8,441 nt of DNA from an uncultured Bacilli bacterium (GTDB lineage: Bacteria; Bacillota_I; Bacilli_A; RF39; UBA660). Location: positions 1-8,441 of the forward strand of contig CALVRK010000044.1 in the NCBI GenBank assembly GCA_944358565.1, read 5' to 3'. Shown here piece after piece: positions 1 to 6,738 of this stretch. A program made the translations under genes and the position numbers. The notes beneath the pieces were generated by a model, which made no database searches, was not told the origin of the DNA, and saw only the letters and a program-made list of their open reading frames with translations. Positions within the stretch are counted from its first letter, which is position 1; every line of letters starts with the position of its first letter.

Positions 1-332
1 TCGCATTAAGGGTAGAATCAGAGAAGAAAATGTTGGATGAGATTACAGAATTAAAAAAGATTTTGACAGATTCTAATTCGACAACAGAAGAAAAAAATAA
101 AGCTTTTGAAAAGATGCAGGCACTTAATAAAAACAGAGGTACTGAAGAATCTATTGAAAATAAAATAAAAAACGAATTTAATTTAAAATCTTTTGTAAGT
201 ATCGACGAGACTAGTGTTCAAGTGGTTATAGACAGTACTAAACACGATAAAGAACTTGCTAATAAGATTATGAGGTCAGTTCAAGAGGAGTTTGAAACTT
301 CTATGAGTATATCGGTTAAATTTCAAAAGTAA
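1..332 (+). CDS. spoIIIAH: Stage III sporulation protein AH, 3' part (N-terminus outside window)
   Basis: The frame is open from base 3 (first complete codon GCA) to the TAA at 330-332. The internal ATG at 30 is therefore not the true start, and the gene begins upstream of the window. The visible 109 residues match the C-terminal part of SpoIIIAH: a charged helical stretch containing EEKNKAFEKM, then GTEESIENKIK, then the ring-building alpha/beta domain with ELANKIMRSVQ and the terminal SISVKFQ. The family is known to sit in the mother-cell membrane with its YscJ/FliF-like domain between the two membranes, where it docks with forespore SpoIIQ to form the channel needed for late forespore gene expression. 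The membrane anchor is not visible. The rest of a spoIIIA operon would be expected upstream. A terminator starts at the stop codon, so this is probably the last gene of its operon. Identification rests on recognised family sequence. Confidence 0.88.
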   Translation, partial: ALRVESEKKMLDEITELKKILTDSNSTTEEKNKAFEKMQALNKNRGTEESIENKIKNEFNLKSFVSIDETSVQVVIDSTKHDKELANKIMRSVQEEFETSMSISVKFQK

Positions 333-357
333 ATTGTCATAATTTTGACAATTTTTT
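331..357 (+). terminator. Intrinsic terminator after spoIIIAH
   Basis: AAATTGTCA (331-339) and TGACAATTT (346-354) form a perfect 9-bp stem with a 6-base loop, followed by a T run to 357. The stem is AT-rich, but its position overlapping the stop codon and the T tract are typical of an intrinsic terminator. It separates spoIIIAH from gerE. Confidence 0.72.
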
Positions 358-394
358 AAGTATTATAAAATTTTTCTTTGGGTGATTTTCCTTT

Positions 395-422
395 CACTTA
401 TAACCTTGGTATGCATACAATA
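395..422 (+). promoter_or_regulatory. Sigma-K-like promoter of gerE
   Basis: CACT at 395-398, then 15 bases, then CATACAATA at 414-422. This agrees with the known sigma-K pattern (AC in the -35 region, about 15-16 bases, CATAnnnTA). CATACAAT alone also fits a sigma-E -10, but no good sigma-E -35 (ATATT) lies at the right distance. In Bacillus subtilis gerE is transcribed by sigma-K, so the match is biologically consistent. Transcription would start near 428-430, inside the longer reading frame that begins at ATG 425, which supports the later start at 470. Confidence 0.6.
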
Positions 423-451
423 ATATGAGTAAATATAAACCATCCCGCCTT

Positions 452-464
452 AGGAAAGTGAGGG
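452..464 (+). promoter_or_regulatory. Ribosome binding site that sets the gerE start at 470
   Basis: AGGAAAGTGAGGG is purine-rich, and GAGG (460-463) lies 6 bases before the ATG at 470. The alternative ATG at 425 is preceded only by the CATACAATAAT promoter element and has no Shine-Dalgarno sequence. Confidence 0.6.
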
Positions 465-469
465 AATTT

Positions 470-676
470 ATGAAAAAGGGCATTTTAACTAAACGAGAGC
501 ACGAAGTTTTTGAATTACTTATTCAAAATTATAGTACTAATGAAATAGCTGAAAAACTAAAAATTAGTGATAAAACTGTGCGAAATCATATTTCTAATGC
601 CATGCAGAAGCTAGGTGTTAAAGGCCGTGCAGGAGCAGTTATCGAGTTACTTAGACTCGGAGAACTTTCACTATAA
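470..676 (+). CDS. gerE: GerE, LuxR-type regulator of late mother-cell genes
   Basis: The product is 68 residues and consists almost entirely of a LuxR/FixJ-type helix-turn-helix. LTKREHEVFELL (residues 6-17) is the conserved first helix, STNEIAEKLKIS (22-33) leads into the turn, and DKTVRNHISNAMQKLGVKGR (34-53) holds the recognition helix. It ends in ELLRLGEL, like Bacillus GerE, which is 74 residues. No receiver domain is present, so activity should depend on protein amount. In B. subtilis GerE acts with sigma-K RNA polymerase in the mother cell, switching coat genes on or off. The start at 470 is chosen because it has a good ribosome binding site, gives a family-like N-terminus and lies downstream of the sigma-K-like promoter. 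Starting at 425 would add 15 basic residues. The gene stands alone between two terminators. Solo LuxR proteins can look alike, but the NHISNAMQKLGVKGR core strongly favours GerE. Confidence 0.88.
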   Translation: MKKGILTKREHEVFELLIQNYSTNEIAEKLKISDKTVRNHISNAMQKLGVKGRAGAVIELLRLGELSL

Positions 677-700
677 AGGTCATAAATATGGCCTTTTTTT
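675..700 (+). terminator. Intrinsic terminator after gerE
   Basis: AAAGGTCAT (675-683) pairs with ATGGCCTTT (688-696) as a 9-bp stem with one G-T wobble and an AAAT loop, followed by T694-700. It overlaps the gerE stop codon. It lies about 25 bases before the gerM start, so any read-through from gerE to gerM would have to pass it. Confidence 0.82.
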
Positions 701-724
701 CATATTCTTAAAATGGGTGATGGT

Positions 725-1669
725 ATGCTTAAAAAATTGTCAATTAGAAAAATTATACTATCTTCTTTGGCTTTATTCGCAATGTTTTTAATTTATATAA
801 TTCCGTCTAATGATAATACTTTGGATATTAAAGAGGAACTCGAATATGTTAATACTAATATTGAAAGCAGCCCCATATTTTTAATGGATCAAAACAGTTA
901 TATGGCTTTAACTAGTGTAGCTGTTAATGATACAAATATTGAAAATAAAGCTAAACAATTAATTAAAGTATTAACAATCGGTGGAATGGATAGTAAGATC
1001 CCTAGTGGTTTTAGTGCGATTATTCCACCTAATACAGAAGTTTTGAGTTTGAGTTATGAAAAAGGATTAATTAAGGTTGATTTTTCTAAGGATATACTTG
1101 ATGTCTCTGAAGATTTGGAAGAGAAAATGGTAGAGGCAATAGTTTATACTTTAACATCTATTGATGGTGTTGATAAAATGATTATTTATGTTGAAGGGGA
1201 TATTCTTACTAAATTACCTAAAACAAAAATTAATTTACCATCTACTTTAGATAAAACTTTTGGAATTAATAAAGAGTTTGATTTAACAAGTACAAAAGAC
1301 ATTACGGATGTAACAATTTATTATATTAATCAGATTAATGACAATTATTATTATGTGCCGGTAACTAAGTATATTAATGATGACCGTGATAAGGCAAGTA
1401 TAATTATTGATGAACTTTCTAATAATTTTGATTTTAATAAAAATTTAATGAGTTTTTTAAATGATGGAACTGAATTAGTGTCAAGTGTAGTTAAAGATGG
1501 ACAGATGCAGTTAAATTTTAATAAAAATATTTTAAATGATGCGGTTAGTGAAGATATATCAGAAGAGACTTTAGAAATGATATCTTTATCGGTAGGGGCT
1601 AATTATGATGTTGAAGAAGTTGTTTTTAATGTAGATGATAGAGAACTTTACAAGATTGCTTTAAAGTAA
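725..1669 (+). CDS. gerM: GerM-like sporulation protein with two GerMN repeats
   Basis: The product is 314 residues from ATG 725. A basic N-terminus is followed by one hydrophobic segment at about residues 10-26, then an extracytoplasmic region. Two homologous domains are visible. The first (about 45-170) has IPSGF (92-96) and LIKVDFSKDIL; the second (about 195-314) has the equivalent MQLNFNKNIL near 261-270. This duplication is the hallmark of GerM. GerM is known as a mother-cell lipoprotein that helps assemble or stabilise the SpoIIIAH-SpoIIQ complex during engulfment, which fits the spoIIIAH gene upstream. This protein contains no cysteine, so it cannot be lipidated and probably stays anchored by its N-terminal helix. 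ATG 725 is preferred over the in-frame ATG 713 because GGGTGA (715-720) lies just upstream, whereas 713 follows only a T-rich terminator tail. No clear promoter was found. Confidence 0.82.
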   Translation: MLKKLSIRKIILSSLALFAMFLIYIIPSNDNTLDIKEELEYVNTNIESSPIFLMDQNSYMALTSVAVNDTNIENKAKQLIKVLTIGGMDSKIPSGFSAIIPPNTEVLSLSYEKGLIKVDFSKDILDVSEDLEEKMVEAIVYTLTSIDGVDKMIIYVEGDILTKLPKTKINLPSTLDKTFGINKEFDLTSTKDITDVTIYYINQINDNYYYVPVTKYINDDRDKASIIIDELSNNFDFNKNLMSFLNDGTELVSSVVKDGQMQLNFNKNILNDAVSEDISEETLEMISLSVGANYDVEEVVFNVDDRELYKIALK

Positions 1670-1722
1670 TTTTCTTAATTTGTAAAGCGAATTTAAAACG
1701 ACTTCTTTTTTAACTTTAGATA

Positions 1723-1731
1723 TGTTAAAAT
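1723..1731 (+). promoter_or_regulatory. Possible extended -10 element before the Ca2+ ATPase gene
   Basis: TGTTAAAAT has the TGn extension and a TAAAAT hexamer. The -35 at 17 bases (TTCTTT, 1703-1708) is poor. Transcription would start near 1738, within or just before the ribosome binding site AGGTGA (1738-1743), leaving almost no leader. This is a weak candidate; read-through from gerM is the alternative, as no convincing terminator lies between them. Confidence 0.28.
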
Positions 1732-1748
1732 TAAAATAGGTGAAGGTA

Positions 1749-4325
1749 ATGAATAAAGCTTATACAAAGGATGTTAAAAAGATATATGAAGAGTTAAAAA
1801 CTAATGAAAATGGGCTTTCTAAAATGGAGGCTCAAAAGAGACTTAAACAATATGGAGAAAATGTTTTGATAGAGAAAAAGAGAAATAGTCTTTTTAAAAT
1901 GATTTTATTGCAACTAACGGATAAGATGATTATAATTTTGTTTATTGCTTCATTTTTATCTTTTATTTTAGGTGAGCTTGCTGAAGGTGTAGTTATTTTA
2001 ATTATTATTTTAATTAATACGGTAATAAGTATTATTCAGGAGAAGAAAGCCGCTGATGCGGTTCAAGCTTTAAGAAATATGAATGCACCAATGGCGACGG
2101 TAATTAGAGATGGTAAGGCGCAGACGATATTATCAAAAGAGGTAGTTATTGGCGACATTGTATATTTAGAGGCTGGTGGTATTGTTCCGGCTGATGTTAG
2201 ATTAATTAATGATAACGGTTTAATGATAGATGAGTCGGCTTTAACGGGTGAAAGTGTTGCTGTTTCTAAAGATGCGAAGGTTATTTTAAAAGATAGTTTG
2301 GCTTTAGGTGACAGGATTAATATGGCATTTTCTAGCACAATTATTACTTATGGAACTGGTACAGGTGTGGTCATTGGAACAGGAATGGATACTGAGGTTG
2401 GTAAAATTGCCAATATGTTAGAAAACACTGATGAGTTAGATACACCATTAAAACGAAAATTAGAAGTAGTCGGTAAAACGCTTAGTATTGTGGGAATTAT
2501 AGTTAGTGTTTTAATTTTTATTATCGGTTTTATGTATGGTAAAGATTTAGTGTCATTACTTATGATTTCGATTTCTCTTGCAATTTCGGTAATCCCAGAA
2601 GGCTTGCCAGCTACGGCGACAATAGTTATGGCTTTAGGGGTTCAGAGAATGGCTAATAAAAATGCCTTAGTTAAGAAACTTCCAGCAGTTGAAACTTTAG
2701 GTAGTGCGAGTGTGATATGTACTGATAAAACAGGGACTTTAACGCAAAATAAAATGACAGTAGTTGATGCTTTATTTTATGATGAGTTTGTTTTAGATAA
2801 AAAAGGTGGGGTTCCAATTGATTTTCTTTTAGGGTGCAAGAATTGTAATAATGCTTCTTTGGATGAAAATGAAATAGGCGATCCAACGGAAATTGCTTTA
2901 CTTGAATATATTAAAAAAGAAAATATAAATTTATTTAATCAAAAATTTAACCGAATATATGAACAGCCTTTTGATTCTGATAGAAAAAGAATGTCAGTGG
3001 TATGTGAGATTAATGGAAAGAAGATATGTTATACTAAAGGAGCTTTAGAAGAATTATTGGAATTATGCCCATATATTTTAAAAAATGGTGAAGTTATAGA
3101 TTTAACGGATGATATTAAAAATAAAATTTTAGTTAAATGTGAAAATTTATCATCTAAAGCATATAGAATTTTAGGGTTTGCTTTAAAGACAATTGATTTT
3201 ATGCCAAGTGAAGGTGATGATATTGAAAATAATTTAATTTTTATTGGTATATCATGTATGATTGATCCACCTAGAGATGAAGTGTTGGAGTCTATCAAAA
3301 CATTTAAAGATGCAGGGATAAAAGTTGTCATGATTACTGGTGACCATAGATTAACAGCAGTAGCAATAGCGAAGGAACTTAGTATTTTTAATGATGGCGA
3401 TATTGCCATGACTGGCGAAGAGTTACATAAATTAAGTGATGACGAGTTAGTTGATAAAGCTAAAAATATTACTGTTTTTGCAAGAGTAGCTCCTGAGGAT
3501 AAACTTAAGATTGTTAAAGCTTATAAAGCTAATGGTGAAGTTGTGGCTATGACGGGCGATGGTGTAAATGATTCACCGGCTTTAAAAGCAGCTGATATTG
3601 GGGTTGCTATGGGGAAGGTAGGAACTGACGTTGCTAAAAATGCGGCCGATATGTTACTTTTAGATGATAATTTTACGACAATTGAAGTGGCAGTCCGAGA
3701 GGGAAGACGAGTTTATAGTAATATTCAAAAAGTAATTCAATTTTTACTTTCAGGTAATATTGCGGAAGTATTGGTGGTATTTTTTTCGACGGTGTTTAAT
3801 TTATCAGTACCTATTTTAGCGGTTCATATTTTGTTTATTAATTTAGTTACAGATACGCTTCCAGCTTTAGCTTTAGGCGTTGATCCAGAAAATCCAGATG
3901 ATATGAAGAAAAAACCGGTTAAAGAAGGAAGTTTGTTTGAGAAAGGACTAGTTGTAAGAGTAATATTTTATGGAATATTAATTTCGGTTATTTCATTAGT
4001 GGCTTATGTAATAGGGACGCAAACTAGTTATAAAGATGGAGTAACAATGGCCTTTTTAGTTTTGTGTTTATCACAAATTGTACACGCTTTAAATCAACAC
4101 TCTTCTACTTTATCAATATTTTCTAAAAAGCATCCGAAAAATAAATATTTATATTTAGCGATGTTATCGTCATTTATTATTTTGATGTTGGTGGTATTTA
4201 TAAAGCCAGTAGCTAATTTCTTTTCACTTGTTAGTTTAAGTTTGAATGAATGGGTAATTGTTGTTTTACTTTCTTTAGTGCCACTTATTGTTTTAGAAAT
4301 TTATAAATTAATTAGAAATATATAG
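1749..4325 (+). CDS. P-type Ca2+-transporting ATPase (SERCA/PMCA-like)
   Basis: The 858-residue P2-type ATPase is complete. In order it shows an N-terminal cation-ATPase domain; M1-M2 (about 60-101); the actuator loop with TGES (166-169); M3-M4 with PEGLP (E284); the phosphorylation site DKTGTLT (D326); nucleotide-binding KGA (430-432); DPPR (506-509); TGD (530-532); the hinge TGDGVNDSPA (D604, D608); and M5-M10. Ion-site residues of SERCA are matched by E284 in M4, N670 and E673 in M5, and N698, T701 and D702 in M6. The M8 position that carries Glu908 in SERCA appears to be Ser786, so site I may be incomplete and one Ca2+ may move per ATP, as reported for Listeria LMCA1. It should pump Ca2+ out of the cytosol across the cell membrane. 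ATG 1749 is preferred over GTG 1740, because AGGTGA (1738-1743) is ideally placed for the ATG and overlaps the GTG. It follows the sporulation genes; B. subtilis YloB is a comparable pump expressed in sporulation. Mn2+ or another cation cannot be excluded. Confidence 0.88.
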   Translation: MNKAYTKDVKKIYEELKTNENGLSKMEAQKRLKQYGENVLIEKKRNSLFKMILLQLTDKMIIILFIASFLSFILGELAEGVVILIIILINTVISIIQEKKAADAVQALRNMNAPMATVIRDGKAQTILSKEVVIGDIVYLEAGGIVPADVRLINDNGLMIDESALTGESVAVSKDAKVILKDSLALGDRINMAFSSTIITYGTGTGVVIGTGMDTEVGKIANMLENTDELDTPLKRKLEVVGKTLSIVGIIVSVLIFIIGFMYGKDLVSLLMISISLAISVIPEGLPATATIVMALGVQRMANKNALVKKLPAVETLGSASVICTDKTGTLTQNKMTVVDALFYDEFVLDKKGGVPIDFLLGCKNCNNASLDENEIGDPTEIALLEYIKKENINLFNQKFNRIYEQPFDSDRKRMSVVCEINGKKICYTKGALEELLELCPYILKNGEVIDLTDDIKNKILVKCENLSSKAYRILGFALKTIDFMPSEGDDIENNLIFIGISCMIDPPRDEVLESIKTFKDAGIKVVMITGDHRLTAVAIAKELSIFNDGDIAMTGEELHKLSDDELVDKAKNITVFARVAPEDKLKIVKAYKANGEVVAMTGDGVNDSPALKAADIGVAMGKVGTDVAKNAADMLLLDDNFTTIEVAVREGRRVYSNIQKVIQFLLSGNIAEVLVVFFSTVFNLSVPILAVHILFINLVTDTLPALALGVDPENPDDMKKKPVKEGSLFEKGLVVRVIFYGILISVISLVAYVIGTQTSYKDGVTMAFLVLCLSQIVHALNQHSSTLSIFSKKHPKNKYLYLAMLSSFIILMLVVFIKPVANFFSLVSLSLNEWVIVVLLSLVPLIVLEIYKLIRNI

Positions 4326-4326
4326 T

Positions 4327-4355
4327 TTGCATTTTTCTTGATAAAAAAATATAAT
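4327..4355 (+). promoter_or_regulatory. Sigma-A-type promoter of the phosphoketolase gene
   Basis: TTGCAT (4327-4332), a 17-base spacer, and a perfect TATAAT (4350-4355). The -35 matches only its first three bases, and it begins two bases after the ATPase stop codon. Transcription would start near 4362, giving a leader of about 20 bases that contains the ribosome binding site AGGGGGA (4368-4374 region). A second TTGATA at 4338 is wrongly spaced for this -10. Confidence 0.55.
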
Positions 4356-4382
4356 TAATATGAGAATAGGGGGAAGTAATAG

Positions 4383-6692
4383 ATGGAAGATATAACGAGA
4401 AAGATAGAGCTTTTGGATAAGTATTTTAGGGCAGCTAATTATGTATCAGCTTGTCAACTTTATTTACTTGATAATCCACTTTTAAAAAGAAAATTAGAAA
4501 AAAGTGATTTAAAGAAAAAAATCGTTGGACACTGGGGAACGGTTCCTTCACAAAATTTTATATATGCGCATTTAAATAGACTGATTAAAGACAATAAATT
4601 AAATATGATTTATATTTCTGGACCTGGGCATGGAGGAAACAGTCCGCTTGCTAATGTGTATTTGGAAGGGACTTATAGTGAGATATATAAAGATATTACT
4701 TTAGATGAAGAAGGCTTAAAGAAACTATTTAGACAATTTTCTTTTCCTGGTGGTGTGCCTAGTCATGCGGCGCCAGAGACACCGGGTTCAATTAATGAAG
4801 GTGGGGAACTTGGTTATTCTCTAGCTCATGCTTTTGGAGCGGTTTTAGATAATCCTAATTTAATTGTAGCCACAGTTATTGGTGATGGTGAGGCAGAAAC
4901 GGGACCACTTGCGACTTCTTGGAATGGTAATAAGTTTATTAATCCCAAAACAGATGGAGTGGTTTTGCCGATTTTAAATTTAAATGGATATAAAATTAGT
5001 AACCCAACGGTGTTTGGAAGAATGAGTGAGAAGGAACTTGGAAGTTATTTTAGTGGTCTTGGTTGGCACCCTTATTTAGTTGAAGATAGGGATATTAAAA
5101 CATTACATAAAAAAATGTATTATACTTTAGATAGGGTTTTAGAAGAAATTAAAGCGATTAAGAGTGGTAAATTTAAAGGTAAAGCGATTTATCCGATGAT
5201 TATTTTGAAAACACCTAAAGGTTTTACGGGTCCAGAAGTAGTCGATGGAAAACAGGTTGCGGGAACATTTAGAGCTCATCAAGTACCGATTCAGCCTGAT
5301 AGTGATGAGCACCTTACACAAATAGAAAAGTGGCTTAGAAGTTATAAACCTTTAGAGTTATTTGATGAAAATGGTCATTTAAATAAAGAAATTTATGAAA
5401 TTATTCCTGAAGGCAAATACCGAATGGGAGCTAATCCTAATGCGAATGGTGGCTTACTTAGAAGAATTATTAAGTTACCTGATGTGAATGAATTGGAAGT
5501 TAAGTTTGATAAAAAAGGTGAATTTAAGACGCAAGATATGTTAGAGGTTAGTAAATATATTAGAGATGTTTATAAACTTAATGATAATTTTAGATTATTT
5601 TCACCTGATGAAGCAATGAGTAATAGACTTTATGAAATGTTTGAAGTGACTAACCGTGATTGGCAAGAAGAAGTTAGAGATACTGATGAATATTTAAGTG
5701 AAGATGGTAAAATTATCGATAGTTATTTATCAGAACATTTTTGTGAAGGTTTACTTGAAGGTTATTTATTAACTGGCCGTCATGGAGTGTTTGTTAGTTA
5801 TGAGGCATTTATTAGAGTTATCGATTCGATGGCTGGTCAGCACGCAAAATGGCTTAAAGTATGTCAAAATTTAAAATGGCGAAGAGATATTTCTTCATTA
5901 AATTATATTTTAACTTCTAATGTTTGGCAGCAAGATCATAATGGATATACGCATCAAGATCCAGGATTTTTAAATCACATGGCTACGAAAAAAGATAGTA
6001 TTGTTAGAATGTATTTACCAGCTGATGCGAATAGTTTAATTACTTGTTTTGATGAATGTATGAAAAGTAAAAATCAAATTAATATAATAGTAGCTTCTAA
6101 GCATCCTAGTTTACAGTGGCTTAGTATGAAAGAGGCTAAAGAAGAATTTGATAAAGGTTTAGCTATTTGGAAGTGGGCTAGTGATGATGATCCGGATATT
6201 GTCATGGTATCTATTGGTGACTGTCCAACTTTAGAGGCTTTAGCGGCCACTAAAATTTTAAAAGAGAAATTTCCTGATTTAAAAATTAGATTTATCAATG
6301 TTTTAGATTTGATGTGCCTTAAAAAATCTTCAGAATATTCTAAATCTTTAAGTGATGAAGAATATGATAAATTATTTACAAAAGATAAACCTATTTTAGT
6401 AGCTTTCCATGGTTATCCATCACTTATTTATGAATTTACTTATTTTAGGCATAATAAAAATATGGTAGTTCATGGTTATGAAGAGGAAGGAACAATTACA
6501 ACACCTTTTGATATGCGAGTTTTAAATAAAATTGACCGTTTTCATTTGGTGATTGATGCTATTAGAAAGTTAGATTTAGGAGATGAAGGTCAAAAGGTTA
6601 TTTTAGAGATGGAAGAAAAATTAAGGAAACATTACGATTATATTAGAGAACATGGTGTAGATATGCCAGAAGTGGCAGAGTGGAAATGGTGA
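4383..6692 (+). CDS. xfp: Xylulose-5-phosphate/fructose-6-phosphate phosphoketolase
   Basis: The 769-residue thiamine-diphosphate enzyme cleaves xylulose 5-phosphate with phosphate into acetyl phosphate and glyceraldehyde 3-phosphate; many members also split fructose 6-phosphate into acetyl phosphate and erythrose 4-phosphate. It acts in the cytosol, and acetate kinase would turn acetyl phosphate into ATP. Visible family features are GPGHGGN (80-86), a GGVPSHAAPETPGS stretch, EGGELGY, the diphosphate/Mg2+ motif GDGEAETG (167-174) with partner Asn201 in NLNGYK, EGYLLTGRHG from about 459, and QDHNGYTHQDPG from 517 in the second catalytic half. All of these look intact. The protein is slightly shorter than typical members (about 785-825). 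The start has a strong AGGGGGA site about 9 bases upstream and no competitor. The gene has its own promoter and a probable terminator, so it looks monocistronic. Sugar preference cannot be read from the sequence. Confidence 0.95.
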   Translation: MEDITRKIELLDKYFRAANYVSACQLYLLDNPLLKRKLEKSDLKKKIVGHWGTVPSQNFIYAHLNRLIKDNKLNMIYISGPGHGGNSPLANVYLEGTYSEIYKDITLDEEGLKKLFRQFSFPGGVPSHAAPETPGSINEGGELGYSLAHAFGAVLDNPNLIVATVIGDGEAETGPLATSWNGNKFINPKTDGVVLPILNLNGYKISNPTVFGRMSEKELGSYFSGLGWHPYLVEDRDIKTLHKKMYYTLDRVLEEIKAIKSGKFKGKAIYPMIILKTPKGFTGPEVVDGKQVAGTFRAHQVPIQPDSDEHLTQIEKWLRSYKPLELFDENGHLNKEIYEIIPEGKYRMGANPNANGGLLRRIIKLPDVNELEVKFDKKGEFKTQDMLEVSKYIRDVYKLNDNFRLFSPDEAMSNRLYEMFEVTNRDWQEEVRDTDEYLSEDGKIIDSYLSEHFCEGLLEGYLLTGRHGVFVSYEAFIRVIDSMAGQHAKWLKVCQNLKWRRDISSLNYILTSNVWQQDHNGYTHQDPGFLNHMATKKDSIVRMYLPADANSLITCFDECMKSKNQINIIVASKHPSLQWLSMKEAKEEFDKGLAIWKWASDDDPDIVMVSIGDCPTLEALAATKILKEKFPDLKIRFINVLDLMCLKKSSEYSKSLSDEEYDKLFTKDKPILVAFHGYPSLIYEFTYFRHNKNMVVHGYEEEGTITTPFDMRVLNKIDRFHLVIDAIRKLDLGDEGQKVILEMEEKLRKHYDYIREHGVDMPEVAEWKW

Positions 6693-6712
6693 TTTGGCCA
6701 TTTTCTTTTTTT
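6684..6712 (+). terminator. Probable terminator overlapping the xfp stop codon
   Basis: AAATGG (6684-6689) pairs with CCATTT (6698-6703), and a T6690-G6697 wobble extends the stem to 7 bp with a 6-base loop. A T-rich tract runs to 6712, broken by one C. The left arm lies in the last xfp codons. The stem is short, so efficiency may be partial. It shares bases with the next gene's promoter. Confidence 0.5.
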
Positions 6713-6722
6713 CATGTATAAT
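6694..6722 (+). promoter_or_regulatory. Sigma-A-type promoter for the gene at 6739
   Basis: TTGGCC (6694-6699), a 17-base spacer and TATAAT (6717-6722). The -35 matches four of six bases and the -10 is perfect. Its -35 falls in the loop and right arm of the xfp terminator. Transcription would begin near 6729, leaving a leader of about 10 bases before ATG 6739. Confidence 0.6.
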
Positions 6723-6738
6723 ATATTTGGTGGTTGAT

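Noticed and set aside
30..332. ATG at 30 as the start of a 100-residue gene
   Set aside because: The frame is open upstream to base 3 and the upstream codons continue the SpoIIIAH helical region, so this is an internal methionine of a gene cut by the window edge.
425..469. N-terminal extension of gerE from ATG 425
   Set aside because: It has no ribosome binding site, lies upstream of the predicted transcription start and lengthens the protein beyond the family's usual N-terminus.
700..706. TCATATT as a sigma-E -35 box for gerM
   Set aside because: No CATACAAT-like -10 lies about 14 bases downstream, and such a promoter would start transcription inside the gene.
713..724. ATG 713 as the gerM start
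   Set aside because: It directly follows a T-rich terminator tail with no Shine-Dalgarno sequence, while ATG 725 has GGGTGA upstream.
1684..1711. Weak hairpin plus T run after gerM as a terminator
   Set aside because: Only about four pairs form, with a mismatch in the stem, too weak to support a call; read-through into the ATPase gene remains possible.
1740..1748. GTG 1740 as the ATPase start
   Set aside because: It is part of the AGGTGA ribosome site that serves ATG 1749.
2063..3409. Open frames on the minus strand within the ATPase gene
   Set aside because: They lie opposite strongly conserved motifs, show no family similarity and no ribosome sites; they are shadows of the real gene.
5139..6298. 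Open frames on the minus strand within the phosphoketolase gene
   Set aside because: Same reason: antisense shadows of a conserved coding region, with low-complexity or unrecognisable translations.
6694..6738. TTG start giving a hydrophobic N-terminus for the unknown protein
   Set aside because: The codons coincide with terminator and promoter sequence, the extension is an artefact-like translation of a T tract, and transcription should begin after it.
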